From NCBI RefSeq assembly GCF_026262505.1, contig NC_067204.1, forward strand, positions 2,451,797 through 2,515,796: 64,000 nucleotides of DNA. Direction: 5' to 3'. The position numbers and the translations under genes are program-made. This document shows positions 29,798 to 38,256 of the stretch, one piece after another. Position 1 is the stretch's first letter. Each line of letters begins with the position of its first letter. The DNA is from Trichomonas vaginalis G3. Taxonomy: Eukaryota; Parabasalia; Trichomonadida; Trichomonadidae. A model generated the notes under the pieces. The model had not been told where the DNA came from. It saw nothing but the letters and a program-made list of their open reading frames with translations, and did not search any database.

Positions 29798-30172
29798 TTA
29801 CTGAACTGGTTGGATGTCGCCTTCACAGGTTATGTAGAATGGTTGACCCGAGAAGCGAAGGAGAGACTGAATTGCCAATTTCATATGGGGTAGGGGGTTC
29901 TCCTTGTTTGGTATTTTTATCCAAGGACGTTTGTTTAGGAACTTTATAATGGCTTCCTTCTTTGCTTGCTTTATGTCGTCGAAAGGAGTGTTTTCTGGTA
30001 TTTGAATTGGAATTCCGGTCGAAGTCTCGAGATTCAAGACAGCCCTTCCAGAAATAGTGGTGAACTTGACCTTGGGCTTCATGACCTTGCGCAAGTAGTC
30101 TTTAACAAGCTCGTTAATTTCAATTAGGTAAATTGCCTCGTCAAATCCTTCTGGCATTCCGAGTCCTTCCAT
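29798..30172 (-). CDS. putative DNA-binding protein beside a 22-bp repeat array
   Basis: About 124 residues, starting at MEGLGMPEG; longer starts would be made of array sequence. EAIYLIEINE, SGRAVLNLETST, DDIKQAKKEAIIKF and the ending FSGQPFYITCEGDIQPVQ are shared with copy 2 (56784-57149). Between them, blocks such as DYLRKVMKPKVKFTTI and IKIPNKENPLPHMKLAIQS are replaced by unrelated-looking residues in copy 2. The neighbouring repeat array is replaced too. The protein may read the array as a repressor, origin-binding or partition protein; this rests only on that co-variation and position. Confidence 0.6.
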   Translation of the reverse strand: MEGLGMPEGFDEAIYLIEINELVKDYLRKVMKPKVKFTTISGRAVLNLETSTGIPIQIPENTPFDDIKQAKKEAIIKFLNKRPWIKIPNKENPLPHMKLAIQSLLRFSGQPFYITCEGDIQPVQ

Positions 30173-30475
30173 CCGACAGGAAAATATTTTCCCGACAACT
30201 GGAAAAAATTTTCCTTCCAACAGAAAAAATTTTTCCTTCCGACAGGAAGAACTCTTCCAGTTGTCCGTCCGTAAACCATTCAAATTTTCGAAAATTGAGA
30301 ACTTTTTGGTCGAACTTCAGAAAAAGTTTTTCCTTCCAACAGAAAAAGTTTTTCCTTCCGACAGGAAAAAATTTTCCTTCCGACAGGAAAAGTTCTTCCT
30401 TCCGACAGGAAAAGTTCTTCCTTCCGACAGGAAAAGTTCTTCCTTCCGACAGGAAAAGTTCTTCCTTCCGACAGG
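30173..30475. promoter_or_regulatory. 22-bp dyad repeat array, version 1 (divergent control region)
   Basis: Four looser units (from 30173, 30192, 30217, 30239) and seven units in exact 22-bp register (30314 to 30468) flank a 50-75-bp centre with an AT-rich palindrome (AATTTTCGAAAATT). Each unit has the dyad AGGAA-N6-TTCCT. The array separates two divergent genes. It looks like an operator array, iteron origin or partition site. Copy 2 has a different 22-bp unit in the same place. Confidence 0.85.
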
Positions 30476-30485
30476 ACACAAACGA

Positions 30486-31064
30486 ATGTCCCACGTCCCA
30501 CCAACCCAGTCCATTCCCAAACCAGAGGAACCTAAAGAACCACAACAGTCTCCTCAGCAAGCTCAGTTCCAGCAAGTACCTCCACCAAATTACTACCAAT
30601 TTCCACCTCAAGGTTACTACCCACCACAAGGCTTCCCGAACTACCCTCCTCTGCCTATGCCTTACTTCCCCAACCCTTGGATGTTCCAGCAAGCTCCACC
30701 TCAGCAATTCCAATCTCAATCCAAATCGAAGAGAGACCAAGAGTTCGAAGAAGGTCTGAACCGTTTACGCAAAGAGTATGCTACAGCTCCAATTGAGAGA
30801 AAGTTGTTCCCGGACCAAAAATATAATTTAGGTGAAGAGGTGAGATCTCACCTGTTTTTTCACCTCTTTTTTCACCCTCTTGAATTTGTCATGAATTTCC
30901 TTAAGATAGAAAAAATAAAGTTAGTTTTATTTTGTATTTTTTTGTATGTAAGATATGATTTCAGGGATTTTTTTGACGAAGTGTCAACCTTCACTTCGTC
31001 AAAAAATAACAGTTATCTAATGAAAAAGTGTCATTTTTTTGTATTTGACGAGAATGTCGGGTAG
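30486..31064 (+). CDS. proline/glutamine-rich protein
   Basis: It starts MSHVPPTQSIPKPEEPKEP and continues with Gln/Pro/Tyr-rich sequence (YYQFPPQGYYPPQGFPNYPP, MPYFPNPWMFQQAPPQQ), then a short charged helix (SKRDQEFEEGLNRLRKEYA). It is disordered by composition, like scaffold or matrix proteins. The family part corresponds to the first 114 residues, as in copy 2 (57549-57890); the rest of this frame is repeat-module sequence. It is transcribed away from the 22-bp array. Confidence 0.6.
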   Translation: MSHVPPTQSIPKPEEPKEPQQSPQQAQFQQVPPPNYYQFPPQGYYPPQGFPNYPPLPMPYFPNPWMFQQAPPQQFQSQSKSKRDQEFEEGLNRLRKEYATAPIERKLFPDQKYNLGEEVRSHLFFHLFFHPLEFVMNFLKIEKIKLVLFCIFLYVRYDFRDFFDEVSTFTSSKNNSYLMKKCHFFVFDENVG

Positions 31065-31951
31065 ATGGTTAGATCTAACACGTTTTCTAACACGTTTTCT
31101 AACCTCTTGAATTTTCATGACTTCTTCATCGTAATGAGCGTAAATGTTTTGTCATGATTTCATCGTAAATGTTTTGTCAAGACTTCTTCGTATATGTTTT
31201 GTCATGACTTCATCGTACATGTTTTGTCAAGACTTCTTCATCGTAATGAGCGTAAATGTTTTGTGAAGAATATAGCAACAGTCTGAATTCCGACGGTTGC
31301 TTTTTATACAAAATTCATGCAGGAAATTCTTGAGTTTTGGTTGAAAGAATACGGTGGAGCCAAAAGTGGCTCGACCTCAAAACAAGCATTTTATGAGCTT
31401 ACTAAGGGTGTTATGAATGAATTCAAATGTATTTACATACATCCTGACCTCGTTCATTTTGTTGCTGAATTCAGCAAAAATATAATTTAGGTGAAGAGGT
31501 GAGATCTCACCTGTTTTCTCACCCTCTTGAATTTTCATGAATTTCCTTAGGATAGAAAAAATAAAGTTAGTTTTATTTTATTTATTTTGTATTTTTTTGT
31601 ATGTAAAGACATGATTTCAGGGATTTTTTTGACGAAGTGTAAACCTTCACTTCGTCAAAAAATAACAGTTATCTAATGAAAAAGTGTCATTTTTTGTATT
31701 TTTTTGTATGTAAAGACATGATTTCAGGGATTTTTTTGACGAAGTGTAAACCTTCACTTCGTCAAAAAATAACAGTTATCTAATGAAAAAGTGTCATTTT
31801 TCAGCAAAAATAATGTTTAGGTGAAGAGGTGAGATCTCACCTGTTTTTTCACCTCTTTTTTCACCTCTTGAATTTTCATGAATTTTCCCGAAATAAAAAA
31901 TAAAGTTAGTTTTATTTTTTTTTATTTTTTTATTTTGTATAAAAAATAAAA
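30830..31951. repeat. mosaic spacer: AGATCT modules, hairpins, KilA-N fragment, iterons
   Basis: No intact gene. AGATCT modules are centred at 30843, 31071 (mixed type), 31502 and 31832. Three GACGAAGTG...CACTTCGTC hairpins (near 30975, 31630, 31738) each follow a copy of a T-rich TTTTTTTGTATGTAA leader. 25-bp iterons lie near 31110-31255 and a KilA-N-like fragment at 31262-31483. The last 60 bp (AAAGTTAGTTTTATTTTTTT) is the leader of the next gene. Confidence 0.8.
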
Positions 31952-32886
31952 ATGTCAACAATCGGCACAACAACAATTCAAACAACAGCACCAAACTCTT
32001 TAGTCATGAATCCAACATCTATGTTAGTAGAGATGAAAAGCTTCATTCCTTCTTCATATACTTTTGAAACAGAAATCCAGAAGATAAAGCAAGAACTTTT
32101 AACATGTAATTTAGACTGTAGTGCGAAAGATGAAACAAATGAACAGTATCTTTATGAAATGCAGGACCTCATCGACCATTTACCCAAATTGCCTGAAATC
32201 CAACAACAAAAGCTCACTATTCCTGAATTCGATGAAATAGAAGTGAAACCAACTGACTCAGTAGAAATAAAGAAGTTCATACGAAAGGTAAACTATGAGT
32301 TTCTAGGATTTCATTGCAACCATAAGGTTATGGACAAAGATTGCGACATGGTATATAAGAATGTTTCTGACATATATAAATCTGAAGAATTTAAGACCTA
32401 CGACAACTTTGTTTCGTTAGTTGCTGAATGTGTATGGCAGATAAGAGATGAAGATAGAAGAGGTAAAGTATGGAACAAACAAATAAGACCCGCTATGTTT
32501 GAGATGAAGAGAGCAATTGACGTTTAGTTGTTTTAGCAGGTAAGGTTTCAGAATATAACGCAAAAATGAACCCGCAATGTTCTAAATGTAAAGCAGCAAT
32601 GAGGAAATATAACTACTCCGTCAAAGAGATAGAAAGAATGAGAAACGACTATGCAGACTTAAAGAAAGAAGCAGAAAAGCCAGCAGAAGATAAAATGGAC
32701 ATGTTAGAATTTCTGAACAAAAACTATCCAACAGCAGAAGATTTCCTTCTATCTGACGTCAAGAAGAAATATAAAGAAACCTTCGGTATCGTTAAAACAT
32801 TCGATGTACTAAAAGAAGAAATAGAGGCTACAAAACTGTTTAAAGTCTCACGAATTCATAACGTTTACCATGTAAAACGCTTATAA
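31952..32886 (+). pseudogene. conserved cassette protein with winged-helix-like C-terminus (broken in copy 1)
   Basis: The family is about 312 residues, intact in copy 2 (58778-59716). It has a helical N-terminal region (FIPSSYTFETEIQKIKQELL), a CNHKV.DKDC region, a CSKCKAAMRRYNYS zinc-knuckle-like motif, then a C-terminal 60-residue module (DFLLSDVKKKYKETFGIVKT ... HVKRL) that resembles the winged-helix tails of primase-helicases. That module also occurs alone at 33325-33491, 36219-36398 and 59955-60117. A DNA-binding role is likely. This copy is not open in one frame. AGATCT modules of opposite orientation flank it (31832, 32922). Confidence 0.65.
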
Positions 32887-33657
32887 ATAACTGGGGTAGA
32901 AAAGAGGTGAGAAAACAGGTGAGATCTCACATGCTAACATAAAATATATTTTTGCTATCTTAAGGAAATTCACGAAAATTCATGAGTTTTGTGTGTTTTA
33001 GACCATGTTAGAAAACAGGTTAGAAAACAGGTTAGATCTAACCATCTACCCTAAATTATATTTTTGGGTCCTTTACACTCATTACGATGAAGTCTTGACA
33101 AAACATTTACGAAGAAGTCATGAAAATTCAAGAGGTTAGAAAAGAGGTTAGAAATGAGGTTAGATCTAACCATCTACCCTAAAATATATTTTTGCTGAAT
33201 TCCGTATGAAAATTCATGAGTTTTGTGTGTTTTAGACCATGTTAGAAAAGAGGTGAGAAAACAGGTTAGATCTAACCATCTACCCTAAAATATATTTTTG
33301 GTCATTTACGATGAAGTCTTGACAAAAACTATCCAACAGCAGAAAATTTCCTTCTATCTGACGTCAAGAAGAAATATAAAGAAACTTTCGGCATTGTTAA
33401 AACATTCGATGTACTAAAAGAAGAAATAGAAGCTACAAAACTGTTTAGGATTTCAAATATACATCGTACAATTCATGTAAAACGCTTGTGAAAAAAAGAG
33501 GTTAGAAAACAGGTGAGAAAACAGGTGAGATCTCACCTCTTCACCTAAAATATATTTTTGCTGAAAAATGACCAAATTTCATGAATTTCCTTAAGACAGA
33601 AAAAATAAAGTTAGTTTTATTTTTATTTATTTTTTTATTTTGTATGTAAGAACAGAA
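32887..33657. repeat. mosaic spacer: five AGATCT modules and an orphan C-terminal cassette
   Basis: Modules are centred at 32922, 33034, 33162, 33268 and 33528, mostly in the downstream (reverse) orientation, ending in CTAAAATATATTTTTG. An orphan C-terminal module of the preceding gene family lies at 33325-33491 between two of them. The region ends with the T-rich leader TTATTTTGTATGTAAGAACA of the next gene. Confidence 0.8.
33325..33491 (+). pseudogene. orphan winged-helix-like C-terminal cassette
   Basis: Repeats the last 55 codons of the 31952-32886 family (FLLSDVKKKYKETFGIVKT), ending with a different tail (SNIHRTIHVKRL). It has no start of its own and lies between AGATCT modules. Confidence 0.7.
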
Positions 33658-34269
33658 ATGACAAACATTGAGTTTGAAACAGTTAAAAAGATAGACAATG
33701 ACACCAAAGTGGTTAGAATAGGTGATTTAAACGTAAGATACTCAAAGAAATACAACAAATATTCTTTGTCAGACATTATATCTCCATCTGGAAAGAAACC
33801 GAAGGACTGGGTTAGAATTGCTTCTACTCAGAAAATTTTGACAAGAAATCCTGAGCTTATAATATCGGTAAGATTCTATGGAACTACAGCATATCTCATT
33901 GACAAAAGTCTTATACCAATAGTTTTGTTATGGTTAGACCCAGTTGTTGGATATAACTTCATAACATATGGTTCATTCGATACGGAACGTTGCAGTGAAG
34001 GCTTACTTTACATCGTTCAGAAACCGAAGGACTTCAACACAAAAAGATATAAGATAGGAAGAACATATAATATAACTCTAAGATATGACAGTACAGTCAA
34101 TAGAGTCAAGGTTGTGTTCGTTAATGATATGAGAGCTGCAGAAACAGAACTACTTGAAAAGTTTGAGAAAATGTATGGTGCTCCCATAAAAGGTAAAGAA
34201 ACGTTTGAAGTAGATGAGATAGATAAAGCTATAAAATTATTTGACGAAGTTGCTGAAAAATACATGTAA
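33658..34269 (+). CDS. KilA-N-like/T5orf172 (GIY-YIG-type) protein
   Basis: 203 residues from MTNIEFE. The N-terminal part (VRYSKKYNKYSLSDII, then PKDWVRIASTQKILTRNPE) resembles a KilA-N DNA-binding domain. Residues 115-200 match the T5orf172/MUG113 fold related to GIY-YIG nucleases: GLLYIVQKP, RYKIGRT, LRYDS, a conserved Glu (AAETELLEKFEKMYG), and KETFEVDEI. Such KilA-N plus T5orf172 proteins are common in large DNA viruses and phages; a DNA-cutting or recombining role is possible. The start was chosen because the conserved TTATTTTGTATGTAAGAACA leader ends just upstream. Copy 2 (60269-60880) is open too. Confidence 0.75.
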   Translation: MTNIEFETVKKIDNDTKVVRIGDLNVRYSKKYNKYSLSDIISPSGKKPKDWVRIASTQKILTRNPELIISVRFYGTTAYLIDKSLIPIVLLWLDPVVGYNFITYGSFDTERCSEGLLYIVQKPKDFNTKRYKIGRTYNITLRYDSTVNRVKVVFVNDMRAAETELLEKFEKMYGAPIKGKETFEVDEIDKAIKLFDEVAEKYM

Positions 34270-35070
34270 AGCGTTTATTTTTGGTCTTTTGTGAAAGATA
34301 GAAAAAATAACGCTAATTTTTTATAAAATTTGACGAAGTGCAAACCTTCACTTCGTGTCATAGTGTAAAAATAACGCTAATTTTTTATAAAATTTGACGA
34401 AGTGCAAACCTTCACTTCGTGTCATAATGTAAAAATAACGCTAATTTTTGACGAAGTGCAAACCTTCACTTCGTGTCATAATGTAAAAATAACGCTAATT
34501 TTTGACGAAGTGCAAACCTTCACTTCGTGTCATAATGTAAAAATAACGCTAAAATTTGACGAAGTGCAAACCTTCACTTCGTGTCATAATGTAAAAATAA
34601 CGCTAATTTTTGACGAAGTGCAAACCTTCACTTCGTGTCATAATGTAAAAATAACGTTTACCATGTAAAACGGTTGTGAAAAAAAGAGGTGAGAAAACAG
34701 GTGAGAAAACAGGTGAGATCTCACCTCTTCACCTAAAATATATTTTTGCTGAAAAATGACCAAATTTCATGAATTTCCTCATATGCTTGCTTCCCTCGGA
34801 AAACCGAGAGAAGAGATTCCGTACGAAAATCATGAAGAACAGCGAGTAGGTAAAAAAACTTAGTCGCCAAAACTCTATGAAAACAGTGAAGAACAGCGAG
34901 TACGTAAAAAAACGTAGTCGCCAAAACTCTATGAAAACAGTGAAGAACAGCGAGTACGTAAAAAAACGTAGTCGCCAAAACTCTATGAAAATCATGAATT
35001 TCCTTAAGATAGAAAAAATAACGCTAATTTTTTTATAAAATATTTTTTTATTTTGTATGTAAAGACAGAT
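34270..35070. repeat. six tandem hairpins, one AGATCT module and KilA-N gene pieces
   Basis: 34325-34660 holds six near-identical 54-60-bp units with the stem GACGAAGTG / CACTTCGTGTC and spacer TAATGTAAAAATAACGCTAA. A module is centred at 34716. 34785-34990 contains three tandem pieces of the KilA-N gene (AACAGCGAG ... GTCGCCAAAACTCTATGAAA). Then comes the leader of the next gene. Frames across the units are repeat artefacts. Confidence 0.85.
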
Positions 35071-35874
35071 ATGTCAACAACAGAGAACACAACAACTGCT
35101 ATCGTTCATGAAGCTATAAATGAAGAATATGAGTACATACAGTATAACAAACAACTCCGTCTCATTCGTTCGGTCAAAGACGATATGTACCAAATGCAAA
35201 GTATTTTGACAGCATGTTTTGCTCCAGATACCAAACATACAGACGATTGGTTCAAAAACCAAAGCACACAAGAACTTTTGAGCGAAGCACAGCGAGACCG
35301 ACTTTTTTCTGGGTCGCCAAAACTCTATGAAAATCGTGAAAAATTGCCAAACGGTTTGAGAGGATATTATGTACATAGACTTCTTGTAAATGCTGTTGCA
35401 ATGTGGGCTTCGCCTCGTTATGCTTGGTATATTTACAGACTTCTTGACGAAATTCATAGACAAGAACGTGAAGAGATGGAAAACAAGCTTGAAGCAAAAG
35501 ACAAAAGCATTCAGAAAAGAATACCACGTTCGGTACCAAAAGGAAAGGAAAAGAACTATAAGTATATGATTTATACTGAAGAGATGGAAAATGAAGAAGA
35601 TAAAGATATGGTTATGTTGCATTTAGTCAGAAGAAACAACAAAAGCTTTTACGACCTTGCTAAGATTTACAAATCTGACAGAAATTGGTTCTATCGCGAA
35701 AACTTACCGATTTCAATGACACCGAATGAAGATGTGAAACAAATAGTTCAAGATACGTTACCTCAAACACACTATGATATGAAAGGTTGTACAATACTTA
35801 CATTCAAAGAAGACTTACCGCTACTGAAAGAAAAAATAACAGAGTATTTTGACAACTTCAAACAAGTAGAGTAA
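35071..35874 (+). CDS. KilA-N domain protein with DUF3627-like C-terminus
   Basis: 267 residues from MSTTENTT. Residues 60-130 are a clear KilA-N domain: TDDWFKNQSTQELLSEAQRD, LPNGLRGYYVHRLL, NAVAMWASPRYAWYIYRLLD. A charged coiled-coil linker follows. The last 95 residues (MVMLHLVRRNN, FYDLAKIYKSDRNWFYRENL, ITEYF) recall the C-terminal domain paired with KilA-N in Mimivirus-like proteins. It probably binds DNA and regulates gene expression or replication. Fragments of this gene are scattered through both elements. In copy 2 the gene is not open in one frame. Confidence 0.8.
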   Translation: MSTTENTTTAIVHEAINEEYEYIQYNKQLRLIRSVKDDMYQMQSILTACFAPDTKHTDDWFKNQSTQELLSEAQRDRLFSGSPKLYENREKLPNGLRGYYVHRLLVNAVAMWASPRYAWYIYRLLDEIHRQEREEMENKLEAKDKSIQKRIPRSVPKGKEKNYKYMIYTEEMENEEDKDMVMLHLVRRNNKSFYDLAKIYKSDRNWFYRENLPISMTPNEDVKQIVQDTLPQTHYDMKGCTILTFKEDLPLLKEKITEYFDNFKQVE

Positions 35875-36875
35875 ATGAACTCTTTATTTTTCAAGCTTGA
35901 CTTTTTACAATTTGAACTTTGTTGCTGAATTCAGTAAAAATATAATTTAGGGTAGAAGGTTAGATCTAACCTGTTTTCTCACCTGTTTTCTACCCTCTTG
36001 AATTTTCATGAATTTTATATATATTAATGTTTTCGTTATGCCACTTTGTGCCGTCAGTCAGTCAGTTTAGGAAATTTACACCAAAAAATAATGTTTAGGG
36101 TAGAAGGTGAGATCTCACCTGTTTTTTCACCTCTTTTTTCACCTCTTGAATTTTCATGAATTTTCCCGAAATAAAAAATAAAGTTAGTTTTATTTTTTTA
36201 TATTTTTTATTTTTTTTAGAATTTCTGAACAAAAACTATCCAACAGCAGAAGATTTCCTTCTATCTGACGTCAAGAAGAAGTATAAAGAAACTTTCGGTA
36301 TCGTTAAAACATTCGATGTACTAAAAGAAGAAATAGAAGCTACGAAACTGTTTAGAGTCTCACGAATTCATAACGTTTACCATGTGAAACGCTTATAAAA
36401 TAACTGGGGTAGAAAAGAGGGTAGAAATGAGGTTAGATCTAACCTTCTACCCTAAACATTATTTTTGCTGAATTCAGCAACAAAATTCTGAGTAAAATAA
36501 TTTTTAGGGCATGTGTCAAACCGTTGAGTTTTCACAAAATTTAAAAAATAACGTTTACCATGTAAAACGCTTATAAAATAACAGGTGAGAAAACAGGTGA
36601 GATCTCACCTTCTACCCTAAACATTATTTTTGCTGAATTCAGCAACAAAATTCTTGATTTCAGGGATTTTTTTGACGAAGTGCAAACCTTCACTTCGTCA
36701 AAAAATGGCATATGCTTGCTTCCCTCGGAAAACCGAGAGAAGAGATTCCGTATGAAAACAGTGAAGAACAGCGAGACCGACTTTTTTCTGGGTCGCCTAA
36801 AACTCATGAAAATCGTGAAAAATAACAGAGTATTTTGACAACTTCAAACAAGCAGGGTAGATGAACTCTTTATTT
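35875..36875. repeat. mosaic spacer: AGATCT modules, orphan cassette, hairpin, KilA-N piece
   Basis: Modules are centred at 35962, 36110, 36435 and 36600. The orphan C-terminal cassette at 36219-36398 lies between a forward module (36110) and a reverse one (36435). A GACGAAGTG hairpin is near 36672-36705. 36710-36830 repeats part of the KilA-N gene. 36801-36875 repeats the 3' end and downstream part of the KilA-N gene region. Confidence 0.8.
36219..36398 (+). pseudogene. orphan winged-helix-like cassette between opposed modules
   Basis: Carries the C-terminal 59 codons (EFLNKNYPTAEDFLLSDVKK ... HVKRL) of the 31952-32886 family, preceded by a fresh T-rich leader and module and followed by a reverse module. 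The whole unit resembles a mobile gene cassette. Confidence 0.7.
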
Positions 36876-37748
36876 TTATTGACTTTTTACAATTTGAACT
36901 TTGTTTGCGTAGATATGAATTCTGAAAGAAGTATGAGGGTCTTGTATGACTTTGTACTTCTCCCATAGTTCATGTCTGTCAAACTTACCTGCCATGGACT
37001 CTTTCATAAGTTCCATGAAATCGTCTTCGGACAATCCGGGGAAAAGTACAATGTCAGTAAGTATTCTCTTTACATCCTTACTTAAACTCTTTGCTGTCTG
37101 TACACAAATGACAACTGAGATGTTAAAGTGTCTGAGCTTCTTAAGAATTCGACACATATCTTGTTCTCTATTCTTAAGCAAAGGATGAGAAGCAAAGTCA
37201 TCTAAGATAAGAAGACACCTATGAGGGTATGTCTTCCAATCGTAAGATTGCAATTTCTTCGAAATGTATTCTATCTCTTTCTGTTTGTTTCTGAAGTGTT
37301 TCTTCTCTAATATTCTCTGCATTTCCTCATTTGGGTCTTTAAACTTAGAATTTATATACTCATTTATAGCATTATACTTCAAAACTCTTCTTTGGTACTT
37401 CTTTATCCAATCTAACAACTCAGAGTCTTTTATACATACTAACTTAGACTTCTTTATAATATCTTTGAACGAATTGACGGTTTGGTCAAATTGACCAGAA
37501 GTACTACAAATGACAACTAACTCATAGAATGGGTTCTTCTCATCTAGTTCTTGTTGTTGTGCAGCCATTTTAAGATAAGTGAAAGTCTTACCCGACCCAG
37601 GTGGTGCAATTAGACCTGTTATACCATTCTGAGCAAATAAGAACTTGTCATGTATAGGTTTTATCTGAGCATTTTCTAACTTCCTCTTGTTCTTGTTTAA
37701 AACATTCTCAAATTTTTTGTCAATGTCAGCAAACTTTTTTTCTAACAT
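36876..37748 (-). CDS. A32/FtsK-HerA-type genome packaging ATPase
   Basis: The enzyme would pump element DNA into capsids. From the start at 37748 it has 290 residues: Walker A APPGSGKT (48-55), Walker B CLLILDDFA (178-186), and a downstream SVVICVQTAKSL segment with the sensor-like Gln. This is the packaging ATPase of Polintons, virophages and nucleocytoplasmic large DNA viruses. A longer start at 37850 would overlap the divergent gene; I prefer 37748 because a TTTTTCTAAAAAT leader directly precedes it. Copy 2 (62418-63293) is also open. Confidence 0.88.
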   Translation of the reverse strand: MLEKKFADIDKKFENVLNKNKRKLENAQIKPIHDKFLFAQNGITGLIAPPGSGKTFTYLKMAAQQQELDEKNPFYELVVICSTSGQFDQTVNSFKDIIKKSKLVCIKDSELLDWIKKYQRRVLKYNAINEYINSKFKDPNEEMQRILEKKHFRNKQKEIEYISKKLQSYDWKTYPHRCLLILDDFASHPLLKNREQDMCRILKKLRHFNISVVICVQTAKSLSKDVKRILTDIVLFPGLSEDDFMELMKESMAGKFDRHELWEKYKVIQDPHTSFRIHIYANKVQIVKSQ

Positions 37749-37784
37749 ATTTTTAGAAAAATTAAAATTTTTATCTTTTAGAAA
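37749..37784. promoter_or_regulatory. 36-bp divergent promoter
   Basis: The gap between the ATPase start and the 37785 gene reads ATTTTTAGAAAAATTAAAA, then TTTTTATCTTTTAGAAA: a T-rich tract plus TCTTTTAGAAA/TTTTTCTAAAAAT in each direction, matching leaders of other genes of the element. It is identical in copy 2. Confidence 0.5.
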
Positions 37785-38240
37785 ATGTCTAGCGATTTCG
37801 CTATCTATATTCGAGACAAGCTTTTCGACAGCAAAACATCTGTCGACCATAAAATCTTACATAGTGTAAACAAGAAAGGGGAATTTGTTCTAAAGTTCTG
37901 TTTCTGGGAATATGACAAGAACCATAAAACATTAAGCAGAGAAGTCTTAAAATTTGTCAATGACAGACTTGTTGACAGAGATGACGCCTCTTGGAGAGAT
38001 GAAGTCCAACAAAAGTTCTTAGAATGCAAAGAAGACACATGCGCTGTTCTTGAAGATGAAATAGAAAACAGAATAGATGAGCTATTAAAGGACAAAGAAC
38101 TTTTACATAAATATAGTTGCGCCAAATTTGACATAACTCCACCAGAAAAGAAGAAGAAAGAAAAAAAGAAAGAAAAGAAAGTAGAAGAAGAGAAGAAAGA
38201 ACCTGAACCAGTTCCAGAGAAAAAGAAATTTGACATGTAA
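37785..38240 (+). CDS. conserved acidic/basic protein, 151 residues
   Basis: The N-terminal part (FAIYIRDKLFDS, FVLKFCFWEYDKNHKTL) looks globular with a WEYDKNHK strand; the middle is helical with DEVQQKFLECKEDTC and EDEIENRIDELLKDKEL. The C-terminus is a Lys/Glu/Pro tract ending KKKFDM. Not recognised. The only length difference from copy 2 is one codon in the Lys tract, so the frame is maintained. It is divergent from the ATPase gene. Confidence 0.68.
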   Translation: MSSDFAIYIRDKLFDSKTSVDHKILHSVNKKGEFVLKFCFWEYDKNHKTLSREVLKFVNDRLVDRDDASWRDEVQQKFLECKEDTCAVLEDEIENRIDELLKDKELLHKYSCAKFDITPPEKKKKEKKKEKKVEEEKKEPEPVPEKKKFDM

Positions 38241-38256
38241 AAATAAAATTTTATTT

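Noticed and set aside
30173-30475. CRISPR-like array of 22-bp repeats
   Set aside because: Units abut without unique spacers, there are no cas genes, and the genome is eukaryotic; it is a tandem dyad array.
34402-34668. Frame with QTFTSCHNVKIT repeats
   Set aside because: Translation of the tandem GACGAAGTG hairpin units; the unit length differs slightly, and DNA structure is the conserved property.
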